A stretch of DNA of 64,000 nt from Micromonospora sp. HM5-17 (GCF_003762835.1 NZ_RJWA01000003.1:744001-808000); one strand, 5' to 3'; shown: positions 52,799 through 61,272, counted from the first letter of the stretch. The notes: a model not told the origin generated them from the letters alone. Program-made: numbers and translations.

Positions 52799-53590
52799 GT
52801 GGAGCGGGATCTCGACGACCGCCGGGGGGTGCTCCGGACCGCCCCGGACGGGGTGCAGTCGCTGCGGCGACGGGCGCCCGCCCCCGCCCTGGGCCCGTAC
52901 GTCGCCTGGTACTGGTGCGTCCGCTGGGACCTGCGGGGCCGTCCCGCCCACCGGCAGGTCACGCTCCCACACGCCTCCGCGCACCTGACCGTCGAGGAGG
53001 GCCGGGCCTGGCTGTACGGGCCGCCCCGGCGACGGTTCGAGCGGGTTCTCGCCGGAGCGGGACGGGTCGTCGGGGTCCGCTTCACCCCCGGTGGGCTCAC
53101 CGCGTTCCTGGGCCGAACGGTGGGGGAGGAGCGGATACCGGCCTCGGCGCTGCCGGGCCTGGACGGCGTGATGCTGGCCGCCGCCCTCACCGGGGCGGTC
53201 GACCTCGACGTCGCGGCCGAGGTCCTCGATGCGACCCTGACCGCGATCATGCCCGCCGAGCTGGACCCCGCGGTCGTGACCGTCGACCGGGCGGTACGGC
53301 TGGTCGAGTCGGACCCCTCGATCATGCGGGTCACCGAGCTTGCCGACCGGATCGGCCTGCGCCCCCGGGCCCTGCAACGCCTCTTCGCCACGTATGTCGG
53401 GGTCAGCCCCGGCTGGGTGATCCGGCGCCGCCGGCTCCAGGAGGTGGCGCTGCGGGCCACCGAGGGCGGCCCGGTCGACTGGAGCCGCCTCGCCGCCGAC
53501 CTCGGCTACTACGACCAGGCGCACCTGGTACGGGACTTCACCGCGACGGTCGGCGTGTCGCCGGCCCGCTACGCCGCCCGGCCGGGATGA
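52799..53590 (+). CDS. AraC-family transcriptional regulator
   Basis: 263 residues. The N-terminal sensor part includes HASAHLTVEEGRAWLYGPPRRRFERVLAGAGRVVGVRFTPGG. The C-terminal AraC double HTH has IMRVTELADRIGLRPRALQRLFATYVGVSPGWVIRRRRLQEVA and LGYYDQAHLVRDFTATVGVSPARY. TACCCT begins 13 bases before GTG 52799. It is divergent from the DUF3224 gene and probably controls it. Confidence 0.8.
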   Translation: MERDLDDRRGVLRTAPDGVQSLRRRAPAPALGPYVAWYWCVRWDLRGRPAHRQVTLPHASAHLTVEEGRAWLYGPPRRRFERVLAGAGRVVGVRFTPGGLTAFLGRTVGEERIPASALPGLDGVMLAAALTGAVDLDVAAEVLDATLTAIMPAELDPAVVTVDRAVRLVESDPSIMRVTELADRIGLRPRALQRLFATYVGVSPGWVIRRRRLQEVALRATEGGPVDWSRLAADLGYYDQAHLVRDFTATVGVSPARYAARPG

Positions 53591-53661
53591 CCCACCACCC
53601 GATCGGCCCTCCCGCTGCGGCTCCGGCACGTGTCGGCGGCCCGCCGGCACCGTCGGTCCGG

Positions 53662-54147
53662 TCAGAACTCGTGGTACATGACGTGCAGGCCCACCCGGCC
53701 CAATGTGGGGTGGGCGAAGGCGCCCGGCACCGTGCCAACCACCTCGAAGCCGAGCTTCCGGTACACCGCGACCGCCGCGTGGTTGGACTCCGCGACGGCG
53801 TTGAACTGCATCCCGGCGTAGCCGCGGTCCCGGGCCCAGTCGAGCGCGAACCGGCACAGTGCCGTGCCGACGCCCCGACCACGGGCGTCGGCGGCGACCA
53901 TGAAGCTGGCGGTCGCGACGTGCGACCCGGGTCCGGGCCGGTTCGTCCCCATCTTCGCGGTGCCGAGAACCCGGTCCTCCTCGACGGCGACGACCGTCAA
54001 CCCGGGCGGCGTCTCCACCCAGATGTCGTACGCCTGCTCGGCGGTCATGGCCGGGTCGTAGGTGAAGGTGTCGGCCGCCCGTACGACCTCACGGATGATT
54101 GGCCACACCTGGGGCCAGTCGTCCTCGGTGAACTCGCGAATCTGCAC
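53662..54147 (-). CDS. GNAT-family N-acetyltransferase
   Basis: 161 residues. Acetyl-CoA motif A: ASFMVAADARGRGVGTALCRFALDWARDRGY; motif B: NAVAESNHAAVAVYRKLGFEVVG. TAGCGT begins 13 bases before GTG 54147, so this start is preferred over the longer frame. The substrate is unknown. It is followed by nothing on its strand. Confidence 0.8.
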   Translation of the reverse strand: MQIREFTEDDWPQVWPIIREVVRAADTFTYDPAMTAEQAYDIWVETPPGLTVVAVEEDRVLGTAKMGTNRPGPGSHVATASFMVAADARGRGVGTALCRFALDWARDRGYAGMQFNAVAESNHAAVAVYRKLGFEVVGTVPGAFAHPTLGRVGLHVMYHEF

Positions 54148-54190
54148 GGAGCGGACGCTAGTGAGCGGGTTCGGCGGGGACAAACGAAAA

Positions 54191-54901
54191 TCATCCGGCG
54201 CCGAGGGTGGCGCGGACGACCACCCCCGGCTCCGGTCCTGCCTCCGCGATCACCCGACCGTCCCGGTCCCAGATCCGCGAGCGGCCGGCGGCGCGGGCGT
54301 ACCCGCCGCCGGTCGAGCCGGCGAAGCTGGCGATCGCGACCCAGACCCGGTGGTCGGCGGTGATCCGGCGGGCCCGCTCCTCCTGGACGCAGATCTCCTC
54401 CGCGTGGTCGAGGGCGCCGACCAGGTACGCGTCGATGCCGAGCGCGGCGGTCTCGGCCGCGTGCCGGGGCACACCGGCGTCCTTGCAGACGGCGAGCCCG
54501 AGCCGCCAGCCGGCCACCTCCAGGACGGCCGGCTCGGTGCCCGGGGTGAAGTACCGGGGCTCGGCACCGCCCAGCCACATCTTGCGGTAGGCCACCCGTA
54601 CCCCGTCGCCGTCGACCGCGAGTACCCCGAGGTGACGCCGGTTCCGGTCGCCGGAGACCGGCGCGCCCACCAGGGCCAGGGCCCCCGTGTCGGCACAGGC
54701 GGCGACCACCGGGCCGAGCCGTTCGTCCTGGTCCGGCACGGTCGGGGCGTCCAGTTCGTACCCGGTCAGCGACAGCTCGGGGAACACCACCACCCGCGCC
54801 CCGGCGGCGCGGATGAGGGCGGCGTGCCGGCGTGCGTTGGCTCCTACGTCGTACGGCACGCACGCCGGCTGGGCGACCGCGACGGTCAGGGGCGCGCGCA
54901 T
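54191..54901 (-). CDS. Carbon-nitrogen hydrolase (nitrilase superfamily)
   Basis: 236 residues with the complete catalytic triad: Glu in VVFPELSLTGYE, Lys in AYRKMWLGG and Cys in LAVCKDAGVP. Members hydrolyse amides or nitriles in the cytoplasm; it is shorter than most nitrilases and closest in pattern to small amidases. TAGCCT begins 12 bases before ATG 54901. Confidence 0.82.
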   Translation of the reverse strand: MRAPLTVAVAQPACVPYDVGANARRHAALIRAAGARVVVFPELSLTGYELDAPTVPDQDERLGPVVAACADTGALALVGAPVSGDRNRRHLGVLAVDGDGVRVAYRKMWLGGAEPRYFTPGTEPAVLEVAGWRLGLAVCKDAGVPRHAAETAALGIDAYLVGALDHAEEICVQEERARRITADHRVWVAIASFAGSTGGGYARAAGRSRIWDRDGRVIAEAGPEPGVVVRATLGAG

Positions 54902-54979
54902 GGCGGCAGGCTAGCGCCCCGCGAGGGTCGGCCCGTCCGCACACCATCCGTCGCCGCGGGACTCCGTGGGCGGCGGGAT

Positions 54980-55495
54980 TCAGTGGGTGGCCGCGAGCAG
55001 TTGCCGGCCGATGCCGCACATCCACACCACCGCGAGCGGAATGATGACGGCGTTGCGGAACCCGAAGACCACGAGGTCGTAGCGGGTTCCACGGGTGGCG
55101 TCGACGAGCATGCCGAGCCCGGAGGCAACCAGGTTGAGCAGGGCGAAGACCAGGACGAACACCACTGTCCGGATCACCAGCTCCGGCCAGTGGGCGACCA
55201 CGCCGTCGAGGAGCCGGCGACCGACACCGCCGTCGCGCAGCCACGGCTCCTCGCGGACGAGCAGGCCGATGACCACCGCGACCAGCGCGAGCCGGAAGAC
55301 GAGTGTGACGGTCTCGCCGAGCATCGCGAGCGCGGTCGGCCGGGAGCTGGCCCACAGCACCACCGTGGTGCGCTCGGCGAGCGGGACCACGGTGAGCGCC
55401 GCCACGACGAGGGCGTGCCGTGCGACGAAGGCGGCCGTCCAGAGCGGGACGTCGAGGGCCGCACGCGTGGAGCTGGTCAGAAACGATGTCACCAC
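54980..55495 (-). CDS. Four-helix membrane protein, unknown
   Basis: 171 residues with about four membrane helices (LVVAALTVVPLA, VTLVFRLALVAVVIGLLV, LVIRTVVFVLVFALLNLVASGLG, FGFRNAVIIPLAVVWMCGI). It starts at GTG 55495. I do not recognise the family. Just upstream lies an AT-rich double operator (55534-55556) of the type probably bound by the MarR proteins nearby, so it may be a regulated efflux or protective membrane protein (inference). Confidence 0.6.
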   Translation of the reverse strand: MVTSFLTSSTRAALDVPLWTAAFVARHALVVAALTVVPLAERTTVVLWASSRPTALAMLGETVTLVFRLALVAVVIGLLVREEPWLRDGGVGRRLLDGVVAHWPELVIRTVVFVLVFALLNLVASGLGMLVDATRGTRYDLVVFGFRNAVIIPLAVVWMCGIGRQLLAATH

Positions 55496-55533
55496 GACTT
55501 CCAGGGGATGAGGGGGATCAGTTTCGGTAGTAG

Positions 55534-55556
55534 TTTAGCTAAAAATTTTAGGTAAA
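55534..55556. promoter_or_regulatory. MarR-type operator, site 1 (two TTTAGNTAAA boxes)
   Basis: TTTAGCTAAA (55534-55543) and TTTAGGTAAA (55547-55556), 13 bases start to start. The first is a perfect palindrome. It lies between the divergent membrane-protein gene and the first MarR gene and is very AT-rich for this genome. A matching pair with the same 13-base period is at 57597-57619. Confidence 0.7.
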
Positions 55557-55758
55557 GTCACCTCCTCGGGCAGCGGGCGCGTCCGCGACGGCGCTCTTCC
55601 GGCGGCCGGACGGCGTCCGTTCCACGTGCCGGCGGGCGACTCCTGGGCCTCCTTTCGGCCAGGCAGCCGCCGCGGGACCGCCCGGCGGTCATCGCCGCCG
55701 GCCGCCAGCTCGGATGACCGAGAATTCGGGGAGGACCACGGAACGGAGGGACGGAGCG

Positions 55759-56274
55759 GTGACGGACAGCAGGACCCGCCGGGCGAAGGGCGGTCGGACA
55801 GACCGATCCTCCTCGCTCCGGCAGGAGGTCGGCCGCCAGCTGGGCAGCCGGTTCAGCAGCGCCGTTGTGCTCTTCCACTCGGCCGTCGCCGAACGGCTGG
55901 GCCTCAACGTCACCGACTTCAAGTGCGCCGAGATCCTGATGCGCATCGGGCCGACCCACCCCAGCCGGCTGGCCGAGATCACCGGCATGTCGTCGGCGGC
56001 CACCGCGCAGGTGGTCGGCAGGCTGGAGCGCGCCGGCCTGGTCAGGCGGGAACCCGACACCGCCGACCGGCGCCGCATCGTCATCCGTCCGGTCGAGGAC
56101 AACGGGGTCCAGCGCGAACTCGTCCGTACGTTCGCCGGCTTCGCCCAGCGCGTCGGGGAGGTCATCGACCGCTACGACGACCGGGAGCTCGAAGCCATCG
56201 GCGACTTCGTCGCACGCGTGACGGAGGTCCTCGAGAACGAGGCGGTACGCCTCCGGCACAGCGCCCGCCCCTGA
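55759..56274 (+). CDS. MarR-family regulator 1
   Basis: 171 residues from GTG 55759 (GGAGGGACGGAG upstream); ATG 55714 is a longer alternative without a ribosome site. MarR winged helix: HPSRLAEITGMSSAATAQVVGRLERAGLVRREPDTADRRRIVIRP. The flanking helices form the dimer (FAGFAQRVGEVIDRYDDRELEAIGDF). The core resembles MarR 2 at 57775 (FSSAVVLFHSAVAERLGL versus FSAAVVMFHEAVAARLGL), so they are paralogues. It probably binds the TTTAGCTAAA sites. Confidence 0.82.
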   Translation: MTDSRTRRAKGGRTDRSSSLRQEVGRQLGSRFSSAVVLFHSAVAERLGLNVTDFKCAEILMRIGPTHPSRLAEITGMSSAATAQVVGRLERAGLVRREPDTADRRRIVIRPVEDNGVQRELVRTFAGFAQRVGEVIDRYDDRELEAIGDFVARVTEVLENEAVRLRHSARP

Positions 56275-56307
56275 CCGTCAGCGGAGGTGGCCCGTCCATC
56301 GCGATCC

Positions 56308-57570
56308 TCAGGCGAAGATTCGGTTCTTCACCGACGGGAGCGCGTTGATCAGCCGGAGGCCGGTCTTGGACGCGAAGAAGGCGAGCGGGTTCTCGGTCAC
56401 CGACTGTTCCAGGGCCCGCACCGACGCCTTCACCGCGGCAAAGCCGTACCGGCGCATCTCGTGCTCGTAGTCGCCGATCGCGGTGGTCAGGTCGACCCGG
56501 TTCCGGTCCGCCTCGACCAGCTTCGTCCGGAGCAGGCTCGCGTCCCGCAGGGCCGTGTTGGCGCCGATGCCCCGGGACGGGGGCATGCTGTGGATCGCGT
56601 CGCCGAGCAGGGTGACGGGACCGGCGGGCCAGGGCTCGACGGGTACCGCGGTGTGGATGCGGAGGAACTGGACGGTCTGCGGGTCGGTGCGGTGGACGAG
56701 CTGCGTTATCCGGGGATTCCACGTCCGGGTGACCGACAGGGCGAGCCGGTGCAGCGCCGGGCCGTCGAGCTCGTCCAACGGGGACCTGGCCGGGAGGGCG
56801 TGCGGACGGGCACCGAGCGCCCAGACCAGGTAGTCCTCGCCGTTCGGCGGCAGCATGTGCGCCGGCGTCTCGGCACCGGAGCCGTCCTGTTCGTGCGTCG
56901 CGAGGAACATGTTGACTCCGCCGGGGGCGAGGATCATCGCCGGTCCGGTGGCGAGGTGGTCGGGGAGGAGGGCGCGGACGTCCGGGTCGAGGGCGACCCG
57001 CCCGGCGACCGTCACCACGCCGGTGTCGATGCGGTTGGCGTGTGGCAGGAGCTGCGCCCGTACCCGTGACCGGGTGCCCTCGGCGCCGACCAGCACGCTA
57101 CCGGTCGCGTGGGAACCGTCCGCGAAGAACGCCGTGACGCCGTCGTTTGTGCGCTCGTACCGGACGAACTCCTTGCCGAACCGCACCACGTCGTCGAGTC
57201 CGTCCAGGAGCACCTGGCGCAGGGTGAAGCGGTTGACCGACAGGTGGGTCGCGATCGGGTCCGGTGTGGAGCCGGGCGGGGTGACGTCGACCGCCAGCAG
57301 TTCGCGGAGCCCCTCGGTCAGGAAGGCGAACGAACGCGGTGGGCGGCCACACGCCCCCCGGAGCAGGGCGTACCGCTCGGGAGGCAGGCACGAGTGCAGG
57401 GCGCGGCTGCCGTCCGGGTCGAGGTGGATCCGGTAGCCCTCCCGGAACGCGTCCGGCGACGCCGCCCGCTCGAAGACGGTCACCTCGACGCCAGCCCTGC
57501 GGAGTCCTTGGGCGAGGCACAGACCGCCGATTCCGCCACCGGCGATGAGTACGTGGAGTCGTCGTGACAT
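56308..57570 (-). CDS. FAD-dependent monooxygenase (PHBH/RebC-like)
   Basis: 420 residues. FAD-binding GxGxxG as IAGGGIGGLCLAQGLRRAG, then the conserved VLVGAEGTRSRVRAQL (DG-type motif; E in place of D) and VTLLGDAIHSMPPSRGIGANTALRDA (GD motif). It uses NAD(P)H to hydroxylate aromatic or polyketide-like compounds. AGGAGG precedes ATG 57570. The TTTAGCTAAA pair lies 27-49 bases upstream, so a MarR protein should repress it and an aromatic compound may induce it. Confidence 0.85.
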   Translation of the reverse strand: MSRRLHVLIAGGGIGGLCLAQGLRRAGVEVTVFERAASPDAFREGYRIHLDPDGSRALHSCLPPERYALLRGACGRPPRSFAFLTEGLRELLAVDVTPPGSTPDPIATHLSVNRFTLRQVLLDGLDDVVRFGKEFVRYERTNDGVTAFFADGSHATGSVLVGAEGTRSRVRAQLLPHANRIDTGVVTVAGRVALDPDVRALLPDHLATGPAMILAPGGVNMFLATHEQDGSGAETPAHMLPPNGEDYLVWALGARPHALPARSPLDELDGPALHRLALSVTRTWNPRITQLVHRTDPQTVQFLRIHTAVPVEPWPAGPVTLLGDAIHSMPPSRGIGANTALRDASLLRTKLVEADRNRVDLTTAIGDYEHEMRRYGFAAVKASVRALEQSVTENPLAFFASKTGLRLINALPSVKNRIFA

Positions 57571-57596
57571 GGAACCTCCTGGATGTTGATCGAGAA

Positions 57597-57619
57597 TTTA
57601 GCTAAAAAATTTAGCTAAT
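57597..57619. promoter_or_regulatory. MarR-type operator, site 2
   Basis: TTTAGCTAAA (57597-57606) and TTTAGCTAAT (57610-57619), 13 bases start to start, as in site 1. On the minus strand GATAAT (57618-57623) is a good -10 for the monooxygenase gene and overlaps the operator, so binding would block transcription. Confidence 0.72.
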
Positions 57620-57774
57620 TATCTACCGTACACCCATGAGGTTGTCCAGGTGCCCGGGGGAGGCGCGGCCACGGGCGACCGGCGGGGTCGGCTCGCCGTA
57701 CCCGGGCGAACCACGGCGCATACTGGTCCCGACCGGGAGGCGGGTGACGGCCCGGCGGAAGGGAACCTGGCGAC

Positions 57775-58260
57775 GTGGCGGTACGACGAGATCTGGGCGA
57801 TCCCGAGGCGGGCGCGGTGGACCTGGGCGAACTGCTCGGTCGGGACTTCAGCGCCGCCGTGGTGATGTTCCACGAGGCGGTGGCGGCCCGACTGGGGCTG
57901 ACCGCCGGTGAGAACAAGGCCCTGGACGTGCTGGCCCGGCGCGGGCCGATCAGCTCGGGGCAGCTGGCCCGGGAACTCGGCCTCACCCCGGGGGCGGTGA
58001 CGGGGCTGGTGGACCGCCTCGCCCGGGCGGGGTACGCGGAACGGGTGCCGGACGCCGCGGATCGGCGCAAGACACTGGTCCGGGTCGACGCAGATCGGCT
58101 CGCCGCCGAGGTGGCACCGGTGTTCGCGTCGCTCCGGGAGGCCGTCGAACGGTTGACGGACGGGTACTCGCCCGCGCAGCGGGCCACCGTCCAGCACTTC
58201 GTCACGAACGTGGCGGCGATCCTTCGCGAGCAGACCGCCCGCCTGGCCCGGCAGACCTGA
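57775..58260 (+). CDS. MarR-family regulator 2
   Basis: 161 residues. Winged helix: SSGQLARELGLTPGAVTGLVDRLARAGYAERVPDAADRRKTLVRVD. It is paralogous to MarR 1 over the N-terminal helix and DNA-binding domain. It starts at GTG 57775, divergent from the monooxygenase gene, with operator site 2 in between and operator site 3 just after its stop. Confidence 0.82.
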   Translation: MAVRRDLGDPEAGAVDLGELLGRDFSAAVVMFHEAVAARLGLTAGENKALDVLARRGPISSGQLARELGLTPGAVTGLVDRLARAGYAERVPDAADRRKTLVRVDADRLAAEVAPVFASLREAVERLTDGYSPAQRATVQHFVTNVAAILREQTARLARQT

Positions 58261-58281
58261 GGGCGCCTTGTCGGAAGATGC

Positions 58282-58312
58282 TTTAGTCACCTAAAATTTT
58301 TAGCATGCTAAA
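58282..58312. promoter_or_regulatory. MarR-type operator, site 3 (spaced half-sites)
   Basis: TTTAG-TCAC-CTAAA (58282-58295) and TTTAG-CATG-CTAAA (58299-58312). The same half-sites as in sites 1 and 2 are used, but with four bases between them; the second is a perfect palindrome. It lies upstream of the NmrA-like gene, about 135 bases before its start. Confidence 0.68.
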
Positions 58313-58447
58313 GCATTGGACGTGTCTCACGGCCGCCGTCGGCACCGACGCCGGGCCCGTCAGTACCTCCTCGAACACGTGTTGCCGCGCCGGGTCCCGG
58401 AGCCTCGCGTCCCGGCCCGCCGCCCTCGCGCCGGGACGGAGGCGGCG

Positions 58448-59062
58448 ATGAACATCACCGTCTTTGGCGCCAGTGGGCGTACCGGCCGGCTCGTGGTGGC
58501 CGAAGGGCTGCGTCGGGGTCACCAGGTCACCGCGTTCACCCGTCAACCGCGCAACCTGCCGCCGTCGCCCGCTCCGACCAGGGTCGTGACGGGCGACGGC
58601 CGCGACCCGGACGCGGTACGCGCGGCTGTCAACGGTGCGGACGGAGTGATCGCCATCATTGCCGCCCCCAACCGCAAGGGTCCGCACCACGCGGCGGCGG
58701 TGGCACGCGTGGTCACCGAGATCATGGCCGTGAGCGGTGTGCGACGGCTCGCCTTCACCAGTGCGTATCCACTCGTCGCCGATCGTCCCCGACTGCCGAT
58801 GGCCCTGCTGCGGCGGCTGCTGGCCGATGCCTACGCCGACGCCGCCCAGATGGAACAGATCGTCCGCAGCAGTGACCTGGACTGGACGATCGTCCGGCTC
58901 AACCGGCTGCTCGACGGGCCCGCCCGCGGCAAGGTCGAGATCAGCCAGGGTCTCCTGCCCCGGCCACGCGCGTTGACCCGCGCGGACGTCGCCGCGACCC
59001 TTCTCGATACCATCGAGAGCAATCGGTACGCGCGCACCGCCATCAACGTCTCGGGCGGCTAG
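58448..59062 (+). CDS. NAD(P)-binding NmrA/SDR-a-like oxidoreductase
   Basis: 204 residues from ATG 58448, which has GGAGG five bases upstream. Rossmann motif VFGASGRTGRLVVAEGLRRGHQVTAF at the N-terminus, then TRVVTGDGRDPDAVRAAVNGADGVIAII and the conserved DLDWTIVRLNRLLDGP. It is an atypical SDR of the NAD(P)H-binding (YwnB/NmrA-like) type, acting as a reductase or redox sensor. Operator site 3 suggests control by a MarR protein; together with the monooxygenase it may form a small detoxification response. Confidence 0.8.
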   Translation: MNITVFGASGRTGRLVVAEGLRRGHQVTAFTRQPRNLPPSPAPTRVVTGDGRDPDAVRAAVNGADGVIAIIAAPNRKGPHHAAAVARVVTEIMAVSGVRRLAFTSAYPLVADRPRLPMALLRRLLADAYADAAQMEQIVRSSDLDWTIVRLNRLLDGPARGKVEISQGLLPRPRALTRADVAATLLDTIESNRYARTAINVSGG

Positions 59063-59111
59063 GGGCCCCGAGCACACGGAAGGGCAGGGCACCTCGACAC
59101 CACGAATCTGG

Positions 59112-59184
59112 CGCGCCCGGCAGGATTCGAACCTGCGACCAACTGCTTAGAAGGCAGCTGCTCTATCCGCTGAGCTACGGGCGC
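59112..59184 (-). tRNA. tRNA-Arg (anticodon TCT)
   Basis: 73 bases on the minus strand. Acceptor stem GCGCCCG/CGGGCGC, D-loop AGCTCAGCGGATAGAGC, anticodon loop TTCTAAG giving TCT, T-arm GCAGGTTCGAATCCTGC. CCA is not encoded. It reads AGA (and AGG by wobble) codons. Confidence 0.95.
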
Positions 59185-59282
59185 GTGGCGAGGGTGCGGC
59201 GCCACAGCAGGCTACCGCTGGTCGGGACCATCGGTCGGCCGAGGGCGTGACGTTCTGGCCTGCACATACTAGGTTTCCAGGG

Positions 59283-60074
59283 GTGCGGTTGACGAGCACA
59301 ATGTTTCTGCCGCTGCTGGTGTCGGTCGACGACACCCGCTACGGTGCGGAACACCTGCTCGAAGGCTTCACCCCGGACCTGGCCGTCGCCTACTCCTTCG
59401 GACCGCCGTACGGCAGCCGGTTCGTCACCTGGGACGATCTCGACCGCCTTCACCTTGGCCGGCGCACGCTGCGGCGGGTGGCGCTCGACAACCTGCACCG
59501 GCTCCTGCCGAAGCTTCGCATCGACGGCCAGCCGCCGGCCCCGATGCTCTCCTTCGGCGGCCTCGAGTCGAGCGTGCTGCTCGTCGACGAGGTCTGGGTG
59601 GACCTCTCCCGGTCCGTGCCCGGGGAACTGGTGGTCGGGGTGCCGGCTCGGGACGTCGTGATCTTCACCGGAACGGGGTCGCGGCCGGGCCTGGCGAAGG
59701 TACGCCGGGCGGTGGACCGGATCTTCTTCGCTGGCGGCCAGCATCTGCTGAGCCAGGAGTTACTGGTGTGGCAGGACGGCTGGTCGGCGTACCAGCCGGG
59801 GGAGCGGCTCGACGCCCTGGCCGACCCGGGCCCTGCCGGGCGGACCCCGCCCGGCGACCGAGCGTGGGGACGCCGGACGGTGGGCGCGGCGGCAGAGCCG
59901 GGCCGGGAGCCGTACCGATGGTCTTCGGGAGGAGAGCCCCACCCGCCGACTCCGGCACGGTACCGGCTGCCACGGCAGCGCACCGGCGATCCGGGGCCGG
60001 CGGGGTGGCCCGAGCCTCCGCCACCCCGCCGGCCGGCCCGCTGGCGGGACCGGCCCGGTGATGCCGCCGGCTGA
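59283..60074 (+). CDS. DUF1444 family protein
   Basis: 263 residues from GTG 59283, which has TAGGTT beginning 13 bases upstream. The first 170 residues follow the DUF1444 pattern: LLEGFTPDLAVAYSFGPPYGSRFVTWDDLDRL, LRRVALDNLHRLLP, VLLVDEVWVDLSRSVPGELVVGVPARDVVIFTG, and QHLLSQELLVWQDGWSAY. The C-terminal 90 residues are Pro/Arg-rich and disordered, an addition not seen in short relatives. The function is unknown. Confidence 0.65.
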   Translation: MRLTSTMFLPLLVSVDDTRYGAEHLLEGFTPDLAVAYSFGPPYGSRFVTWDDLDRLHLGRRTLRRVALDNLHRLLPKLRIDGQPPAPMLSFGGLESSVLLVDEVWVDLSRSVPGELVVGVPARDVVIFTGTGSRPGLAKVRRAVDRIFFAGGQHLLSQELLVWQDGWSAYQPGERLDALADPGPAGRTPPGDRAWGRRTVGAAAEPGREPYRWSSGGEPHPPTPARYRLPRQRTGDPGPAGWPEPPPPRRPARWRDRPGDAAG

Positions 60075-60107
60075 CCCGTCGCGGACGGGTCGGAGGATCC
60101 CGGGCCC

Positions 60108-60134
60108 GGCGTTCCGGCTCCGGCCCGGAACGCC
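60108..60134 (+). terminator. Terminator after the DUF1444 gene
   Basis: A 10-bp perfect stem (GGCGTTCCGG, 60108-60117 with 60125-60134) and a 7-base loop, 34 bases past the stop. Confidence 0.6.
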
Positions 60135-60173
60135 TTCCGCCGCCCCATACCAGATGGCTCCTTGATCAGGTCC

Positions 60174-60201
60174 TTTTCCACAGGGCACCGAGTTGTCCAC
60201 A
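60174..60201. promoter_or_regulatory. Two DnaA-box-like sites upstream of ssb
   Basis: TTTTCCACA (60174-60182) and TTGTCCACA (60193-60201), same direction, 19 bases apart. TTGTCCACA is the preferred actinomycete DnaA box and TTTTCCACA differs by one base from the general consensus TTATCCACA. They lie about 100 bases before the ssb start. Confidence 0.55.
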
Positions 60202-60297
60202 GTGCCGCCAGCAGCGATGGCGGTGGCGCCGCCCCGACGCCAGGCTGTCGGTCGAGTCGGCTCAGGACGGCAATCACCGGGACCCTGTGGAGGGACG

Positions 60298-61155
60298 ATG
60301 TTCGATACAAACGTCACCATCGTCGGCAACGTGTTGACCGCACCGGAGTGGCGACGTACCACCCAGACCGGGACGCTGGTGGCGAACTTCAAGGTGGCCT
60401 CGACCGCCCGCCGCCTCGACCGGGAGAGCGGGCGTTGGGTCGACGGGAACAGCCTGCGGGTGCGGGTGAATTGCTGGCGTCGGCTCGCCGAGGGGGTCGC
60501 CTCCTCGGTCATGGTCGGAGATCCGATCATCGTCGTCGGTCGGATGTACACCCGCGACTGGACCGACGAGGCGGGCAACCACCGCACGATGTACGAGCTG
60601 GAGGCGGTGGCGGTCGGCCACGACCTGTCGCGGGGGCGGGGGCGGTTCGTCCGGAACCGCCCGACGGCGTCGACGTCGGCGCTGGAGGATGCCGAGGCCG
60701 AGTCCCGGGTGAACGGTGAGGCGACCGAGCCGGTGTCGATCGACGAGGTACCCGTCCGTCCCGACCATCACCCGTTCGACGAGGACGACGACCTCGGCGG
60801 AGACGTCCGGTATGGCGGCGACCGGGGACTGCCGGTCCCGCCGGACCCGGGCCTCGGCACCTCCGACCCGGAGCTCGCCGCGTCGCTGCGGCACGACCTC
60901 GACGCCGGCGACAAGGACGAGGACGAGGACGGCGGTTACCTCGGTGTCGACCTGCCGGCGGGGCAGGCGTCGGGCACCGGCGAGTCCCGCGGTGACGTCC
61001 GGCCCCAGCGGGACGAAACGGACGCGGCTGGCCCGGAGGACAGCGTGGGCGGTGACGGTCAGGACGCGGACGAGATCGGTGACGAGATCGAGCGCGTCGA
61101 CGGACGGAGCGCTGACGGCCGTGGCCGGCGGAAGCGGGTAGCGGTTCCGGCCTGA
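60298..61155 (+). CDS. ssb: Single-stranded DNA-binding protein with long acidic tail
   Basis: 285 residues. The N-terminal OB-fold of bacterial SSB is clear: MFDTNVTIVGNVLTAPEWRRTT, VANFKVASTARRLDRESGRWVDG, LRVRVNCWRRLAEGVASSVMVGDPIIVVGRM, and YELEAVAVGHDLSRGRG. It is followed by a 170-residue acidic disordered region and lacks the DDDIPF-type tip; the end is basic (GRGRRKRVAVPA). It is therefore probably the second, non-housekeeping SSB type used in sporulation or DNA uptake in actinomycetes. GGAGGG precedes ATG 60298. Confidence 0.8.
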   Translation: MFDTNVTIVGNVLTAPEWRRTTQTGTLVANFKVASTARRLDRESGRWVDGNSLRVRVNCWRRLAEGVASSVMVGDPIIVVGRMYTRDWTDEAGNHRTMYELEAVAVGHDLSRGRGRFVRNRPTASTSALEDAEAESRVNGEATEPVSIDEVPVRPDHHPFDEDDDLGGDVRYGGDRGLPVPPDPGLGTSDPELAASLRHDLDAGDKDEDEDGGYLGVDLPAGQASGTGESRGDVRPQRDETDAAGPEDSVGGDGQDADEIGDEIERVDGRSADGRGRRKRVAVPA

Positions 61156-61235
61156 GACTCGGGCGATCGTCCGGTCGAGCTGATCGGCCGAGATGCCGTG
61201 GCGGTTCGCCTCCCTGCCGCCTCCGGCCGATCACG

Positions 61236-61272
61236 GTGGGGAGGCGGGGAACCCGGCCCCCCGCCTCCCCAC
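61236..61272 (+). terminator. Strong terminator after ssb
   Basis: A perfect 14-bp stem (GTGGGGAGGCGGGG, 61236-61249 with 61259-61272) and a 9-base loop, 80 bases past the ssb stop. Confidence 0.7.

Noticed and set aside
59112-59184. tRNA-Arg as an integration site of a mobile element
   Set aside because: No integrase gene, no duplicate of the tRNA 3' end and no phage or plasmid genes were found on either side.
60527-61240. Long open frame antisense to ssb continuing the acyltransferase relic
   Set aside because: The residues there are Arg/Pro/His-rich and have no domain pattern; high GC keeps antisense frames open. Coding evidence is on the ssb strand.
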